Source: DATCJA01 sp963814955 (GTDB lineage Bacteria > Acidobacteriota > Vicinamibacteria > Vicinamibacterales > UBA2999). Taken from it: a DNA stretch of 64,000 bases. The stretch covers positions 132,221-196,220 of the forward strand of contig CAWFEX010000002.1 of the NCBI GenBank assembly GCA_963814955.1. The letters run 5' to 3'. Below, in pieces: positions 45,388-55,444 of the stretch (positions within the stretch are counted from its first letter, which is position 1; the number at the start of each line of letters is the position of its first letter). The position numbers were made by a program, and so were the translations under genes. The notes beneath the pieces are model-generated. The model made no database searches, had not been told where the DNA came from, and saw nothing but the letters and a program-made list of their open reading frames with translations.

Positions 45388-45828
45388 ATGAAAGTTGAGC
45401 TTGCCGGTGTATTGACGGCGGTCTTGCTTCTGACGGGCGCTGCCGATTCTACGTTTGCGCATCATGGATTCACCATAGAGTTCGATCCGACGAAGTGCAT
45501 GGATCTGGCAGGTAACCTCACGGGGCTCGAGTGGGACAACCCGCACGCGTATCTTCGAATGGACGTGAAGACGGCTGACGGCACGGTCGTGACGTGGCGC
45601 CTGGAAATGATCACGCCGAACGCGCTGAGAAGAAACGGCACCACGAGCCAGGATTTCGCGGAGAACATGAATAAACCGATGCATGCCAGGGCCTGTCCGG
45701 CCCGAGAGGGTGCGGGTCAGAACAGGGGAGCAGCGGAATACATCAAGCTCGCTGACGGCCTCATTCGTATCGTGGGACAGGTTGTTGAAAGGGACCTGAC
45801 TCCCGAGAAGCTGAGTTTCTGGAATTGA
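45388..45828 (+). CDS. DUF6152-family exported protein, copy 3
   Basis: The 146-residue protein has an ATG at 45388 after CTGAGGAGAC. The signal peptide MKVELAGVLTAVLLLTGAAD ends FA before HHGFTIEFDPTKCMDLAGNL. Motifs are TGLEWDNPHAYLRMDVKTAD, TVVTWRLEMITPNALRRNGT and NKPMHARACPAREG. It lacks the LRPGDV segment of copies 1 and 2. It is 49 bp ahead of the third partner-family gene. Predicted mature N-terminal His. Confidence 0.78.
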   Translation: MKVELAGVLTAVLLLTGAADSTFAHHGFTIEFDPTKCMDLAGNLTGLEWDNPHAYLRMDVKTADGTVVTWRLEMITPNALRRNGTTSQDFAENMNKPMHARACPAREGAGQNRGAAEYIKLADGLIRIVGQVVERDLTPEKLSFWN

Positions 45829-45877
45829 ATTTTTCAGCGAAGCCTGAAAGCGCTGAGCCCCCGAGAAGTCGTTTGAC

Positions 45878-46807
45878 ATGATGGAGGGACCGGAGATGCC
45901 AGGAACGAAGCGACGGGTGGACGGCAGTGGTTTTGTCAAGCGGGCTGCAATCGTTTTCGGTGGCGTGACTGTTCTCTTGATGCCCCTGTTTGCCCAGAAT
46001 GCGCGGGACTGGTCACGCATCGCCGGGAACTTCGGCGAGGTGCGAGTGTTGCCAGAAGGTGGAGCGGCGCCTCGAATGGCCGACGGGCGTCCCGACCTTA
46101 CTGGACGTTACTATCCGAACAGGGCTGGAAGAATGCTGCAGGGTGGGTACCGACTGGGCGACGAGATCATGGATCAATACGATCCCAAAGTGACGCCGCA
46201 GGAGAACCCTGTCTTCAGGCCTGAAACGAAAGACAAATACCAGTTTCCGACGCCCTATGGTATTTGTCCTCCGGGAGGCACGCCCACTTCGATCACGACA
46301 CAAGCCACTGAGCACGGCCCGATGGAGTTGGTGCAAAGGCCAGGAGTGCTCTGGATTCTGACTGAATTCCCGCAGACCATTCGCTGGATCCCCACCGATG
46401 GGCGGCCACATTCCAAGAACCCGGATCCATCATTCAATGGCGAGTCGATCGGTCATTGGGAAGGAGACACGCTGGTTGTCGATACGATAGCTATCGATGA
46501 GAGGATGAGGAACATCTCGGTGGGGAGAAGCGGTGACGCGGGCGCATGGACTCATAGCAAAGAAGAGCATGTCATCGAGCGCTTCACGCGGAAGTCGAAA
46601 AACTACCTCACCTACCAGGTGACCGTAATAGATCCGATCGTCCTAATGAAGCCTTTTACTTCGGCACCCCTGACGTGGACGTTGGCGCAGGATCCCAACG
46701 ACGTCTGGACAGAGTACCACTGCACTGCGAACGAGGAGCCGTTCCACTATCAGAACATGGACCCCGAGTTGAAAAAGAGGTACGAGTCGCAGCAGCAGCT
46801 GCCCTGA
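45878..46807 (+). CDS. Secreted protein of the 'WEGD' partner family, copy 3
   Basis: The 309-residue protein starts at ATG 45878 (MMEGPEMPGTKRR) or 45896. A signal peptide is IVFGGVTVLLMPLFAQN. GESIGHWEGDTLVVDTIAID, KEEHVIERFTRKSKNYLTYQ and VTVIDPIVLMKPFTSAPLTW correspond to the motifs of copies 1 and 2, but the protein is more diverged. It lacks CDPLGFP (ICPPGGTPTSI instead). The family is found as many paralogues in Acidobacteria. Function unknown. It converges on the TonB-receptor gene. Confidence 0.72.
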   Translation: MMEGPEMPGTKRRVDGSGFVKRAAIVFGGVTVLLMPLFAQNARDWSRIAGNFGEVRVLPEGGAAPRMADGRPDLTGRYYPNRAGRMLQGGYRLGDEIMDQYDPKVTPQENPVFRPETKDKYQFPTPYGICPPGGTPTSITTQATEHGPMELVQRPGVLWILTEFPQTIRWIPTDGRPHSKNPDPSFNGESIGHWEGDTLVVDTIAIDERMRNISVGRSGDAGAWTHSKEEHVIERFTRKSKNYLTYQVTVIDPIVLMKPFTSAPLTWTLAQDPNDVWTEYHCTANEEPFHYQNMDPELKKRYESQQQLP

Positions 46808-46864
46808 AGTCCCACCAAGCTGGCGGGAGAGCCCCCTCGTTGGGGCTTCCCGCCGTCGGGTATC

Positions 46865-49812
46865 CTAGAAATCGAACTGCACGCTGAATTTGAAGAACCG
46901 GGCCACCAGAATCTCGGTGGGCCGCTGCCAGTCCCCAAACGTGTCGTTCTGCAACAGCACCGCGCCAGAGTTGAGCGCGTTGTAGATGTCGAGGTTCGCC
47001 CGCGTACGCGTGCCGCCGAACTGCAGCAGCTTCGAGATACGGAAGTCGACCTGGTGGAGCCGTTCGCCGTGCACGCGTCCTGAACCGCCGTTCGTGGTGG
47101 TGTATGGCCCTGGCGACAACAGGTGGACATCAACGCTCGGCGCGCTACCGGCAAGATTTCGATTCAGGCTCGGCGCAACCTCGCCATTGGTGGCGGTATA
47201 GAGTGCGAGGACCAGCGGCCCCGGCTTCGTCTGGTAGGTTCCGCTGAACACTCACGTCAATGCGCGGAATCGTGTAGGAGCCATATCCCTTCACGAACGT
47301 CAGCCACGGCTCGTCTCGATGGCAATACAGCGGGCTGGGATTGTCGACCTTCGTGACTACGTCGCAGTTGTCTTCGACCCGCCGCCCCGTGCTCACGCCT
47401 CCCTGGAAGAACATGCCGGGACGCGGTCGCGCGTTCACGGTGGCATCGATGCCGTTCCAGTAGTCCTCCTGTTCGCCGTACTTGCGCGAGAGCGTCACGA
47501 ACGGCTGCGCCGCGACGCCGAACTTGGCCTGCTTGATGTCGTACCCCTCGAGCTGGTATCCACCGCCGCCGGGCAGCCGTGGATCGATCGGCGCAGTGAC
47601 GGTGAACCGATCGAAGTCCTCTGGTCCGACGGCGAGATCGTCGACGATGACGAAGTTGCCGTACCAGCGTCGGAAGTAGGTGAGGTCCGCGGAGATGCCT
47701 GGCGCCAGTTCACGCTGTACACCGGCTGAGACCTCCCAGTTGAAGTTCCGTTTCCCCCACCCCGTCAACATCTCCTTGTCGTAGGTCAGGTTGGTGACCA
47801 CGGTGCCGAAATTTTCGTTGGAGAGCGCGCCGCACTCCCCGTTTGCCCGGACGTTCAGCAGGTCGCACTCGGGGACGTAGTTGCGATTGCCGTCGTTCCA
47901 TGTGCGGGTCGCGTTGGTCACCAGATTGCGGGACGGGTTGGCCAGCTGGATGAAGGTGACATCCGGCCCCATCGCCAGCACGTAACGGTTGACGCTCACC
48001 TTGAGTGCGGTCTTGCCGTCGCCGCGGAGATCATAGACGGCCCCCAGTCTCGGTGACAGATCGTGAAGCGTTCCAAGCCCGGGTTGCGCGGGGAACGTAA
48101 TGTTCCGCGTCGGCGCCAACGTCGTCGGACCGATACGCTGCTCAGGATAACTGCTGCTGAAGTAGTCGTAGCGCAGCCCGTAGGTCAGGGTCAGCTTGTT
48201 CCACGTCCAGCGATCCTGGGCGAACAATCCGAGATCGGCATCGACGTTTGCCCTCCATGCGCCGAGCGCCCGCTGGGTAATCCGGTTGGGTTGGCCACCT
48301 CGCAGCCGATAGCTCACGGGCGACAGGTCGTATTCCAGCTGGCCGAGGTCGCCGCTCCGGTTGGAGCCTCCGATCCTGAACGCGTGCGACCCGGTTACGT
48401 ACGAGAAGGCGCCCCGAAGCGTATAGACGCTCTGATCCTGGATGCGGTACATCTCGGCCGCGCGGTACCGCATACCCGTGTTCTGCTCCTGTACCGGGGA
48501 TCATGCCGTCTGCAAGGCCGGACCACGGCGAACGGTTGCTCTCCGAGTTGTAGATCTGGCCGCTCACCTCGAGCAGCCACCGGTTGGTCAGTGGCGCCGT
48601 CCAGTCGCCCGCGACCAGGCGCTGATACGGGTAGTCGGCGCGCTGACCGGCTTCCCATGCGAGCGTCAGGGACGCGTCCGTCGGACAGAAGCAGTAGCTG
48701 GTGTTGTAATACGTGCCGCCCACCTTGTGGCGGGGTGTCGCCTGCCAGCTGACGCGGAGCTGCGTGTCGGGCTGTTTCTGTTCGTTCCAGACCCGGCGGC
48801 TGGTGTCGGCCTCGTACGTCCACGCGTTGGGATTGTTCGCGTTCTTGTTCCAGTAGAGTCCCGCGACGTAGTCGGCCGTCACGTTGTACCGCGCCGCGCC
48901 GAAAAACCACACGCGGTCGCGCAAGATGGGACCGCCAAACGCGGGATTGATGTCCCAGTTCGCCCTGATCGAATTCGGCGCAGCGAGGCCGCGACGAACC
49001 AGATCGTCGGTGAGATTGTCGGCCTGCCACTTCCCCGGCGCGTAGGCCCCGAAGACGACCCCGTGGAACGCATTGCCTCCCTCCCGCAGCGTATAGTTGG
49101 TGCGGACCCCGCCCGCGTGCAGCTCGGCGTCGTTGGAGCCCGTGGTAATCGTCATTTCCTCCAGGCCCATCGGATTCAGGAAGATCGTCGCAGTTGCGGC
49201 GCCGGTTCCGAACGTCGCGATCGTCATTCCGTTCAAGGTGGTCCCCGCATCCTCCGACCTGGCGCCATGGGCGACCATGTTGCCCGTCACGGCCCTGACG
49301 CCCGCACCTCCGACATCCTGACGCCGGAAGTCAACGCTCGGAATGAGCACCCCGAGACCAGTCCGGAGGCCAGAATTCGGCAAAGCATCGAGGATCTCGC
49401 GATCCAGCACCCGCTGCTGGCGGGTGCTCTGGACGTCCACCACCGGCGTTTCTCCAGTGACGGTGACCGTTTCCTCGATCCCACCGACGCGTAAGTCGGC
49501 ATTGATGCGAGCAGTGAAGGTGCCCGCCAGCTCAAGGCCTTCGCGCCTCACGACCGCGAAACCCGGCAACGTGAACGTCACCGTATACATCCCGGGCCGC
49601 AGATTCTCGATCGCGTACTGACCGGTGCCGTCTGTCACGGTCGTCCGGACCTTTTCAATCAGCGCCGGACTTGACGCTTCGATTGTCACACCCGGGAGCA
49701 CGGCTCCCGACGCGTCTCTGACCACTCCGCTGATCGTCGCCTGCGCGGCTGCCACCACTGGTAGTAACAACGCGAAACCGAAAACCGCAGCAATCCTGCC
49801 GATTCTCAGCAC
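46865..49812 (-). CDS. TonB-dependent receptor, Oar-like with carboxypeptidase-regulatory domain (two frameshifts)
   Basis: The protein has about 980 residues from a GTG at 49812 preceded by GGAGGGG. Signal peptide VLRIGRIAAVFGFALLLPVV. Residues 25-115 are a CarboxypepD_reg-like domain (ISGVVRDASGAVLPGVTIEA, GQYAIENLRPGMYTVTFTLP). A plug domain follows (VTVTGETPVVDVQSTRQQRV). The barrel is read with frame changes near 48490 and 47250; the third part ends SVQFDF with a terminal Phe as expected for outer-membrane proteins. Large beta-barrel receptors of this group take up peptides, glycans or other TonB substrates. The neighbouring exported enzymes may act on the same substrate, but this is not shown. 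Confidence 0.85.
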
Positions 49813-49917
49813 GGCTCCCCTCCGTTCCACTTGTTTCCTACTCCGAGAGGCGTCTAGTGCGGCCATAGGTATATCGAGTCCGCACGAATGTCAACGTGTC
49901 CCTGGCGCGAGGCCGAC

Positions 49918-50256
49918 CTACTTCCGCCCGCGCGAATCCCAGCCCAGACCGTTCGTGAGGTTGCCCTTCTCAAGGAAGGTGGACGTGTTGCCATTCGCAT
50001 CGATTTTCGTGATGCGGTCGGCGGAGCCCCTCTCGGTGAAGATGATGCCGCTGCCGTCAGGCAGTCCGATGGGCCCCCCGGGGGTCTGTACTGGAAACTT
50101 GACCAGCACGATCTTCGTGCCCGCCGCCACCACGCCGGGGATAGCCGGCGCAACGACTTCTTTCGGAGCCGGAGGCTGCGCTTGACGCTCGCCACGCTGG
50201 GCAGACGCGGTCGCCGACAGGAGTAGGACGACGAGCATGAAGACCAGTCGTCTCAT
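49918..50256 (-). pseudogene. Truncated SMP-30/gluconolactonase-like protein
   Basis: Only 112 residues remain. The signal peptide is MRRLVFMLVVLLLSATASAQ, then VVAAGTKIVLVKFPVQTPGG, PIGLPDGSGIIFTERGSADR and ITKIDANGNTSTFLEKGNLT, ending NGLGWDSRGRK. SMP-30/LRE family members normally run to about 300 residues, so the beta-propeller is cut after its first blades. No continuation was seen in the 105 bp up to the TonB-receptor start. A small active protein is possible but less likely. It overlaps by 4 bp (ATGA) a short open frame left after the upstream gene's stop. Confidence 0.6.
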
Positions 50257-50318
50257 GACTTCTTACCTTTCTCCTGCTCCGCGATCCTCTGGAACTGCGC
50301 GGAGGTCAACGTGTAACG

Positions 50319-51092
50319 CTACCGGCTGGTGCTCGTGGTGCCGGATGCAACTCGCGGTACAGGCTTGCCGTAAACTTCAATCCAGTCGATGCGGGAACCT
50401 CCGCCAGATCCGTGACCGGATCCCCTCATCAGGTCGGTAAAACCAATCTCCTCGACCCTGCTAAGGTCCGGATAATCGACCCAGTACCCGTCCCGGGCCT
50501 CGACGACATCATCGATGTCGAGATTCCGCCAGCGCACGTCAACCAATTGGATTTCCGACTCCACCCAGTTCGTGGAAAGGCCGGTCGCCTTGTCGCCGAC
50601 GAGCCACCTTCCGTCGGCGAGCTTCAGAATGGGACGGAGGAAATGAAATCCGCTGACACGGGTGCGCCACTTGATGGTCGCCACTCCGGTCAAATCCACA
50701 TCGTTGTTCTTGTCCCTGAGCGTGATCGCGCAGTTGGCAGTGCACAGGAGCGTCATCGCATACACGATGTGATTATTGAAGGTCTGGTCGACCATCCGGG
50801 TGCCGGCCTTGTCGCCGTAGAGGCGCACTTCCAGATTGGGGTTCGCCACGTCCCCTTGAACGATCGGATGTTCTGGCTCCTCGGGTCGATTCACATTGGG
50901 AGCATTGGGATCCATCTTCCAATCCTCCCGGAAAAACAAAGGAGGATAGTCGATCCGCAGCGACCTCTGCGGCTGCGGTCTTGGAGGCGGGGGTGCCTGC
51001 GGCCCCCCGGCTTGACCTGCCACCCACTCAGATCCGGCGAAACATAGAATCAACAGCCCCAACACGACTACAGCTGGCATACGTCGCGGCAT
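50319..51092 (-). CDS. Secreted protein, unknown family
   Basis: The protein has about 257 residues from an ATG at 51092 (51080 possible). The signal is MPAVVVLGLLILCFAGSEWV. A proline-rich linker (QAPPPPRPQPQRSLRID) precedes PPLFFREDWKMDPNAPNVNR and VANPNLEVRLYGDKAGTRM. TGVATIKWRTRVSGFHFLRP, then ILKLADGRWLVGDKATG, follow, and it ends RIDWIEVYGKPVPRVASG. The organisation resembles a carbohydrate-binding or sheet-rich module. After the TAG the same frame stays open for LTSAQFQRIAEQEKGKKS and then TGA, so an in-frame stop may have truncated an older C-terminus. Found next to SMP-30-like genes in related genomes by recollection only. Confidence 0.6.
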   Translation of the reverse strand: MPRRMPAVVVLGLLILCFAGSEWVAGQAGGPQAPPPPRPQPQRSLRIDYPPLFFREDWKMDPNAPNVNRPEEPEHPIVQGDVANPNLEVRLYGDKAGTRMVDQTFNNHIVYAMTLLCTANCAITLRDKNNDVDLTGVATIKWRTRVSGFHFLRPILKLADGRWLVGDKATGLSTNWVESEIQLVDVRWRNLDIDDVVEARDGYWVDYPDLSRVEEIGFTDLMRGSGHGSGGGSRIDWIEVYGKPVPRVASGTTSTSR

Positions 51093-51308
51093 ATAGACCT
51101 TCTCTTTCCGCACAGACAATGGGAGCCGCCGCCGGAATCGATGGACGCCGTTTTCTTGCGGGTCGCAACCGCGATCTGCGAAGTAGAGACGGAGGCTAAC
51201 GATGGGTGATTGTAGAGGATTCCCGACATCGACGGAAGGATCCCGCGGCTCCTGGAGCCACCCCGGTGATACCGTTCGCCCGAAGGCCGTTCAAGGAGAT
51301 CCGGAGGC

Positions 51309-51403
51309 GTGGCGCCTGAAAACGCGGCACTCGGTGCGCTCATTCGTGAGCTGCCGGCCGAGCGCCGTGTGTTGTGGCAGAACCGGAATCGATTGAATCA
51401 ATA
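51309..51403 (+). pseudogene. Relic copy of the 3' end of the 2OG-oxygenase gene
   Basis: About 80 bases from 51309 match 38223 onward with only four mismatches (VAPENAALGALIRELPAERR, then VLWQNRNRLNQ and TAG). The intact copy has the same stop-codon environment followed by a heptamer/palindrome. No start or upstream gene part is present. The rest of the 51120-51430 gap shows nothing else coding. Confidence 0.85.
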
Positions 51404-51405
51404 GT

Positions 51406-51425
51406 CGGAGGCCTTAAGGCCTCCG
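51406..51425. repeat. GGCCT-core palindrome with TAGTCGG junction
   Basis: CGGAGGCCTTAAGGCCTCCG is a perfect 20-bp palindrome. TAGT immediately precedes it, forming a TAGTCGG heptamer, and its TAG is the stop codon of the relic. GCTACC follows. It may terminate the converging lipoprotein gene, but has no T-tract. Confidence 0.85.
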
Positions 51426-51430
51426 GCTAC

Positions 51431-52102
51431 CTAGCCAACCTTGACCCGAATGGTCACCGGCGCTGTCAGACGTGTCGTCACGCTTGCGCCCGGCGCGAGC
51501 CTGATTTCCTCACCGCGCGTCGCCAGCACCGCGCCGGTCCCGGCGGCACCGCCGATCGCCGCACCTTTGGCGGCGCCGTCACCGCCGCCGAGAATGGCGC
51601 CGATGGCGGCGCCCGCGCCCGCACCAACGGCGATCTTGGTGGCGTCCTCGCCCTTGGTGGCCTCGGCCTGATGAGAGAGCTGCGCCGTCGCGATGTCGTA
51701 CCTCTCGCCGTCGTAGCTCAATGAGTTGAAACGGTAGGCGACGCGTGCCCGTCCCTTGACGCGTCCCGACCGTTCGGCCCCCGTCACGACGCCAGCCAGC
51801 TCGGTGCCCGCGGGCAGCACGGTTGCGCCGTCGACAACCACGGCCTCGCGCAGTTCGGCTCGAACAGGCTCCTCGACGCGACTGGTATCGGAGGCAACGG
51901 CCGACCGAAGCCGAAGCGGCAGCGCGGTGCCCTGAGGCAATGTCACCTCACGATATCGAGGCGTGGAGGGGGTGGCGCGAGCCGGTTCGGTTGCAGCTGC
52001 TGCGCCGCCTTCGGTTGCTGCCGTTTCGGACTCTGTCTGGCCGCCGCCGCATCCAACGACGCCGATACTGGCAATCGCCAGCATGCTCACCCATATCCTC
52101 AC
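51431..52102 (-). CDS. Glycine-zipper lipoprotein
   Basis: The protein has 223 residues from GTG 52102, preceded by GGAGGAG. A lipobox is seen in LAIASIGVVGCGGG. A conserved N-terminal part (LPQGTALPLRLRSAVASDTS) and VLPAGTELAGVVTGAERSGR resemble a beta-rich periplasmic domain. The C-terminal glycine-zipper segment GAGAGAAIGAILGGGDGAAK and GAAIGGAAGTGAVLATRG suggests membrane association. A final beta segment ends APVTIRVKVG. Probably an outer-membrane-associated lipoprotein; function unknown. Confidence 0.72.
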   Translation of the reverse strand: MRIWVSMLAIASIGVVGCGGGQTESETAATEGGAAAATEPARATPSTPRYREVTLPQGTALPLRLRSAVASDTSRVEEPVRAELREAVVVDGATVLPAGTELAGVVTGAERSGRVKGRARVAYRFNSLSYDGERYDIATAQLSHQAEATKGEDATKIAVGAGAGAAIGAILGGGDGAAKGAAIGGAAGTGAVLATRGEEIRLAPGASVTTRLTAPVTIRVKVG

Positions 52103-52279
52103 GTCTCCTCCTTCGAGCCGGTCACGCTTCAGGGCGCGACAGCGGGCCCGGAACTCATGCGATGCCGATTGAGACACAAAAACCGTTGCCGGTGCACGCA
52201 AATTGTGCGTAAACCTGGGTCTTTCTGGGCGCTCCGTACCTCTACTGCCAGATTCTTGCCGACGTGGTACCGTTGGCAC

Positions 52280-54885
52280 ATGGAGCGACGGGTTCCCCCT
52301 TCCTTCCTGTTCATTGCGCTATTGCTCATTACGTCCCCGGTGGCCGCGCAGCGGCTCTCCGACGCCGTGATTCCGGAGCACTACACGCTCTGGTTCGCGC
52401 CAGATCTCGAGAAGGAAACGTTCCGCGGCCGCGAGACCATTCGCGTCCAGATCACGAGAGCCACACGCACGATTACCTTGCACGCCGCGGAGATTGAATT
52501 CGGCGACGTCACGATTACGGCGGACGGGCGAACGCAGGACGCGCAGGTGAATGTTGAACCCAGGATGGAAACGGCAACGCTGACCGTGCCACAGGAAATT
52601 CCCGCGGGCACCGCGACGCTCCAGATTGCCTACAACGGAATCCTCAACGACAAGCTCCGCGGCTTCTATCTGAGTCGGGCCAACGGCCGGAAATACGCCG
52701 TGACGCAGATGGAGGCAACCGACGCCCGCCGTGCGTTTCCGTCATTCGACGAGCCCCGGTTCAAGGCAACGTTCGATCTGTCGCTGATGGTCGATGCCGC
52801 CGATATGGCAATCTCCAACGGCGCTCTGGTTTCAGATGTCCCGGGACCCGAATCGGGCAAGCACACGGTGACGTTCGCCACCACGCCGAAGATGTCGACC
52901 TACCTGGTCGCCATGATTGTCGGCGACTTCGTCTGCCGGACAGGCGCCGCGGACAACACGCCGATTCGCATCTGCTCCACGGCGGACAAGCTCGGGCTGA
53001 CCGCCTTCGCGCTTGAAGCCGCCGAACAGCAGCTGGCGTTCTTCAACGAGTACTTCGGCATCCGCTACGCATTCGGCAAGCTCGATTTGATCGCGGTTCC
53101 CGATTTTGCGGCCGGCGCCATGGAGAACAGCGGGGCGATCGTCTTCCGCGAACGGCTCCTGCTCGTCGATCCCGAGCGCGCGTCGCTCGGAACACGCAAG
53201 CAGGTTGCGGGCATCGTCTCGCATGAAATTGCGCATCAATGGTTCGGCAATCTCGTCACCATGAAGTGGTGGGACGACATCTGGCTCAACGAAGGATTCG
53301 CTACGTGGATTGCCAACAAACCACTCGCCCGCTGGCGCCCGGAATGGAGCGTCGAGCTCGACGATGCCACCGACACGCAGGGCGCGCTTGGTATCGACGC
53401 CCTTCGCACGACGAGGCCCATCCGCATAAAGGTCGAGACACCGGATGAGATCAACGAAGTCTTCGACGGGATTGCTTACGAAAAGACCGCCGGTGTCCTG
53501 AGGATGCTGGAGGGGTTTGTCGGTCACGAACAGTTTCGAAGAGGGATTGCGTCGTACTTGACCAAGTACACGTGTACTCGAACGCGGCGGGTGAGGACTT
53601 CTGGAACGAGATGACACGCGCCACGGGGCAGCCGATCGATCGGATCCTGCAGGGCTACGTGGAACAGGCCGGGGCGCCCGTCGTGCGGCTGCAGACGCGA
53701 TGCGTGGGCGGGCGGACGGACGCCGCGCTCGAACAGCAGCGGTTCATCGCTGTTCCCAACGCGAAAGTCCAGTCCGACCAGCGGTGGACGGTTCCCGTCT
53801 GTCTCAGGCCGGCAGGCGGCCCGCCGAGGTGCGAGGTGCTCGACGATCGCCGCGAGACCTTTCAGGTCCCCAGCTGCGGAACACTCGTCGGCAACGCCGA
53901 TGCGGGCGGTTACTACTTCACGGAGTACAGCCCCGAGGCCGTGCGAACGCTGGCGCGCTCGGCGGCGACGTTCAAGCCCGTCGAGCGGATTGCTGTGCTC
54001 GGCGACGAGTGGTGGATGGTGCGAGCGGGGCGCCATGACATCGGGATCTACCTGGACCTGGCGGCCGCGCATGCCGGCGACGAGACCTCCGCCGTCATCG
54101 ATCTCGTGGCGTCGCGATTGACGCAGACCGGCGAAGACATCGTTCCCGCATCGTTGCGGCCGGAGTATCAGCGGTGGATTCGCGAGCGTTTCGGTCCGGT
54201 ACTTACTGCTCTCGGATTGCCTGGAAATGCGCGAGACGCCGACGAGCGCCACAGCCGCCGTGCGGAACTGCTCACGCTCGTCGGTGAGACGGGGAACGAC
54301 GCCGCCGTCCAACGGGTCGCGCGCGAGCTCGCCACGCAGTACATCGCGAATTCGGCATCGCTGCCTGGCACCCTGGCGCCGGCGGTGCTGCGAATTGCGG
54401 CGCTGGCGGGCGATGCCGCGCTGTACGACCGCTACGTCGCGCAGATGCGAAAGCTGAGCGCGCAGCCCGAGGAGTATTACCGTTTCTTCGGCGCGCTCCC
54501 ATGGTTCCAGGATCCGGCACTCGTCCAGCGCACGCTTGCGTTCGCAACCTCACCGGAAGTCCGGACCCAGGACACCGGGCAGCTGATTGCCGGGCTCCTC
54601 GGGCGACCGCCTTCGCGTGACGCCGCATGGAGCTTCGTCAAGATGCAGTGGCCGACGCTCGTTCAAAAGCTCGGCACGTTCCAGGGGATTCCCGGCATCG
54701 TCGGTGCGCTCGGGAGCTTCTGCTCCCAAAGAGACGCCGACGATATCCGCCAGTTCTTCGCCAGCAATCCGGTGCCGTCAGAACGAACGCTGCAGCAGGC
54801 GCTCGAGCGAATCGACACGTGTGTATCGCTCGTGAAGCGCCAGTCGCCCGCGCTGACGTCCTGGCTACGGTCTTCGACGCGTTAA
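52280..54885 (+). CDS. M1-family aminopeptidase, exported (frameshifted)
   Basis: About 868 residues are obtained by joining frames near 53580. Start ATG 52280 with signal peptide MERRVPPSFLFIALLLITSP. The exopeptidase motif GAMENSG and the zinc motif HEIAHQWFGNLVTMKWWDDI with WLNEGFATW (HExxH-x18-E) are intact. The C-terminal ERAP1-like helical domain is in the second frame (YSNAAGEDFWNEMTRATGQP to the end). It removes N-terminal residues from peptides in the periplasm or outside. Length is typical of M1 family members such as PepN. The break site, AAGTACACGTGTACTCG, falls in the helical region after the catalytic half. Confidence 0.92.
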
Positions 54886-54992
54886 ACCCTGATTTAGTTG
54901 ACCGGCGCGAAACGAGGCACACGATCGCCCTCTGCTTCGGGCGATCCGTGTTCGTTGAGGATTGGGGACCCTGCCGAAAGCAGGAATCCGTG

Positions 54993-55088
54993 TTAGACGC
55001 TCTGTACGTCCCGTGCCAGGCGGCGCCGGCGCATCTTGAAGTACCCGTAGACGATCACCGCTGCTCCGATCGTGAGCCACAACATCAT
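54993..55088 (-). CDS. Small single-span membrane protein, 31 residues
   Basis: ATG ATG at 55088 is preceded by a strong AGGAGG five to ten bases upstream. The peptide is MMLWLTIGAAVIVYGYFKMR followed by RRRLARDVQSV, one helix with a positive-inside tail. It is too short for most gene finders. The spacing, hydrophobicity and charge argue for translation. The rest of 54886-55444 shows no other gene that can be supported. Confidence 0.55.
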   Translation of the reverse strand: MMLWLTIGAAVIVYGYFKMRRRRLARDVQSV

Positions 55089-55444
55089 GAGTTCCTCCTG
55101 CGGCACATGGGCCGATGAGGACACCCGCAACCGTCGTGCCGTGATGTGTGCGGTCGGGCGTCGTTTCAGGCGTAACGCATTGATTTCACAGGGCTCTTCA
55201 TCACCGGTATCACCAGATGGCCGCGGCTTTTCGGTAGCCGTGTTAGCAGCACTCCGCCACCTGTTTCGGGCGCGCGGTTACGGAAGTGTCAGTCGTCAGG
55301 AACGTGTCCGGATCGGTGCCGTTCGCACTTCAGTCAGAGAACGTTGATCCGTATGACACGGACCCGGGTCAGTGACCGTGTGTCGGCATTCGCATGAACA
55401 GCAACTGAGCGCCGGCTCAATGAACCGGCGGCAAAGGAGTCATC

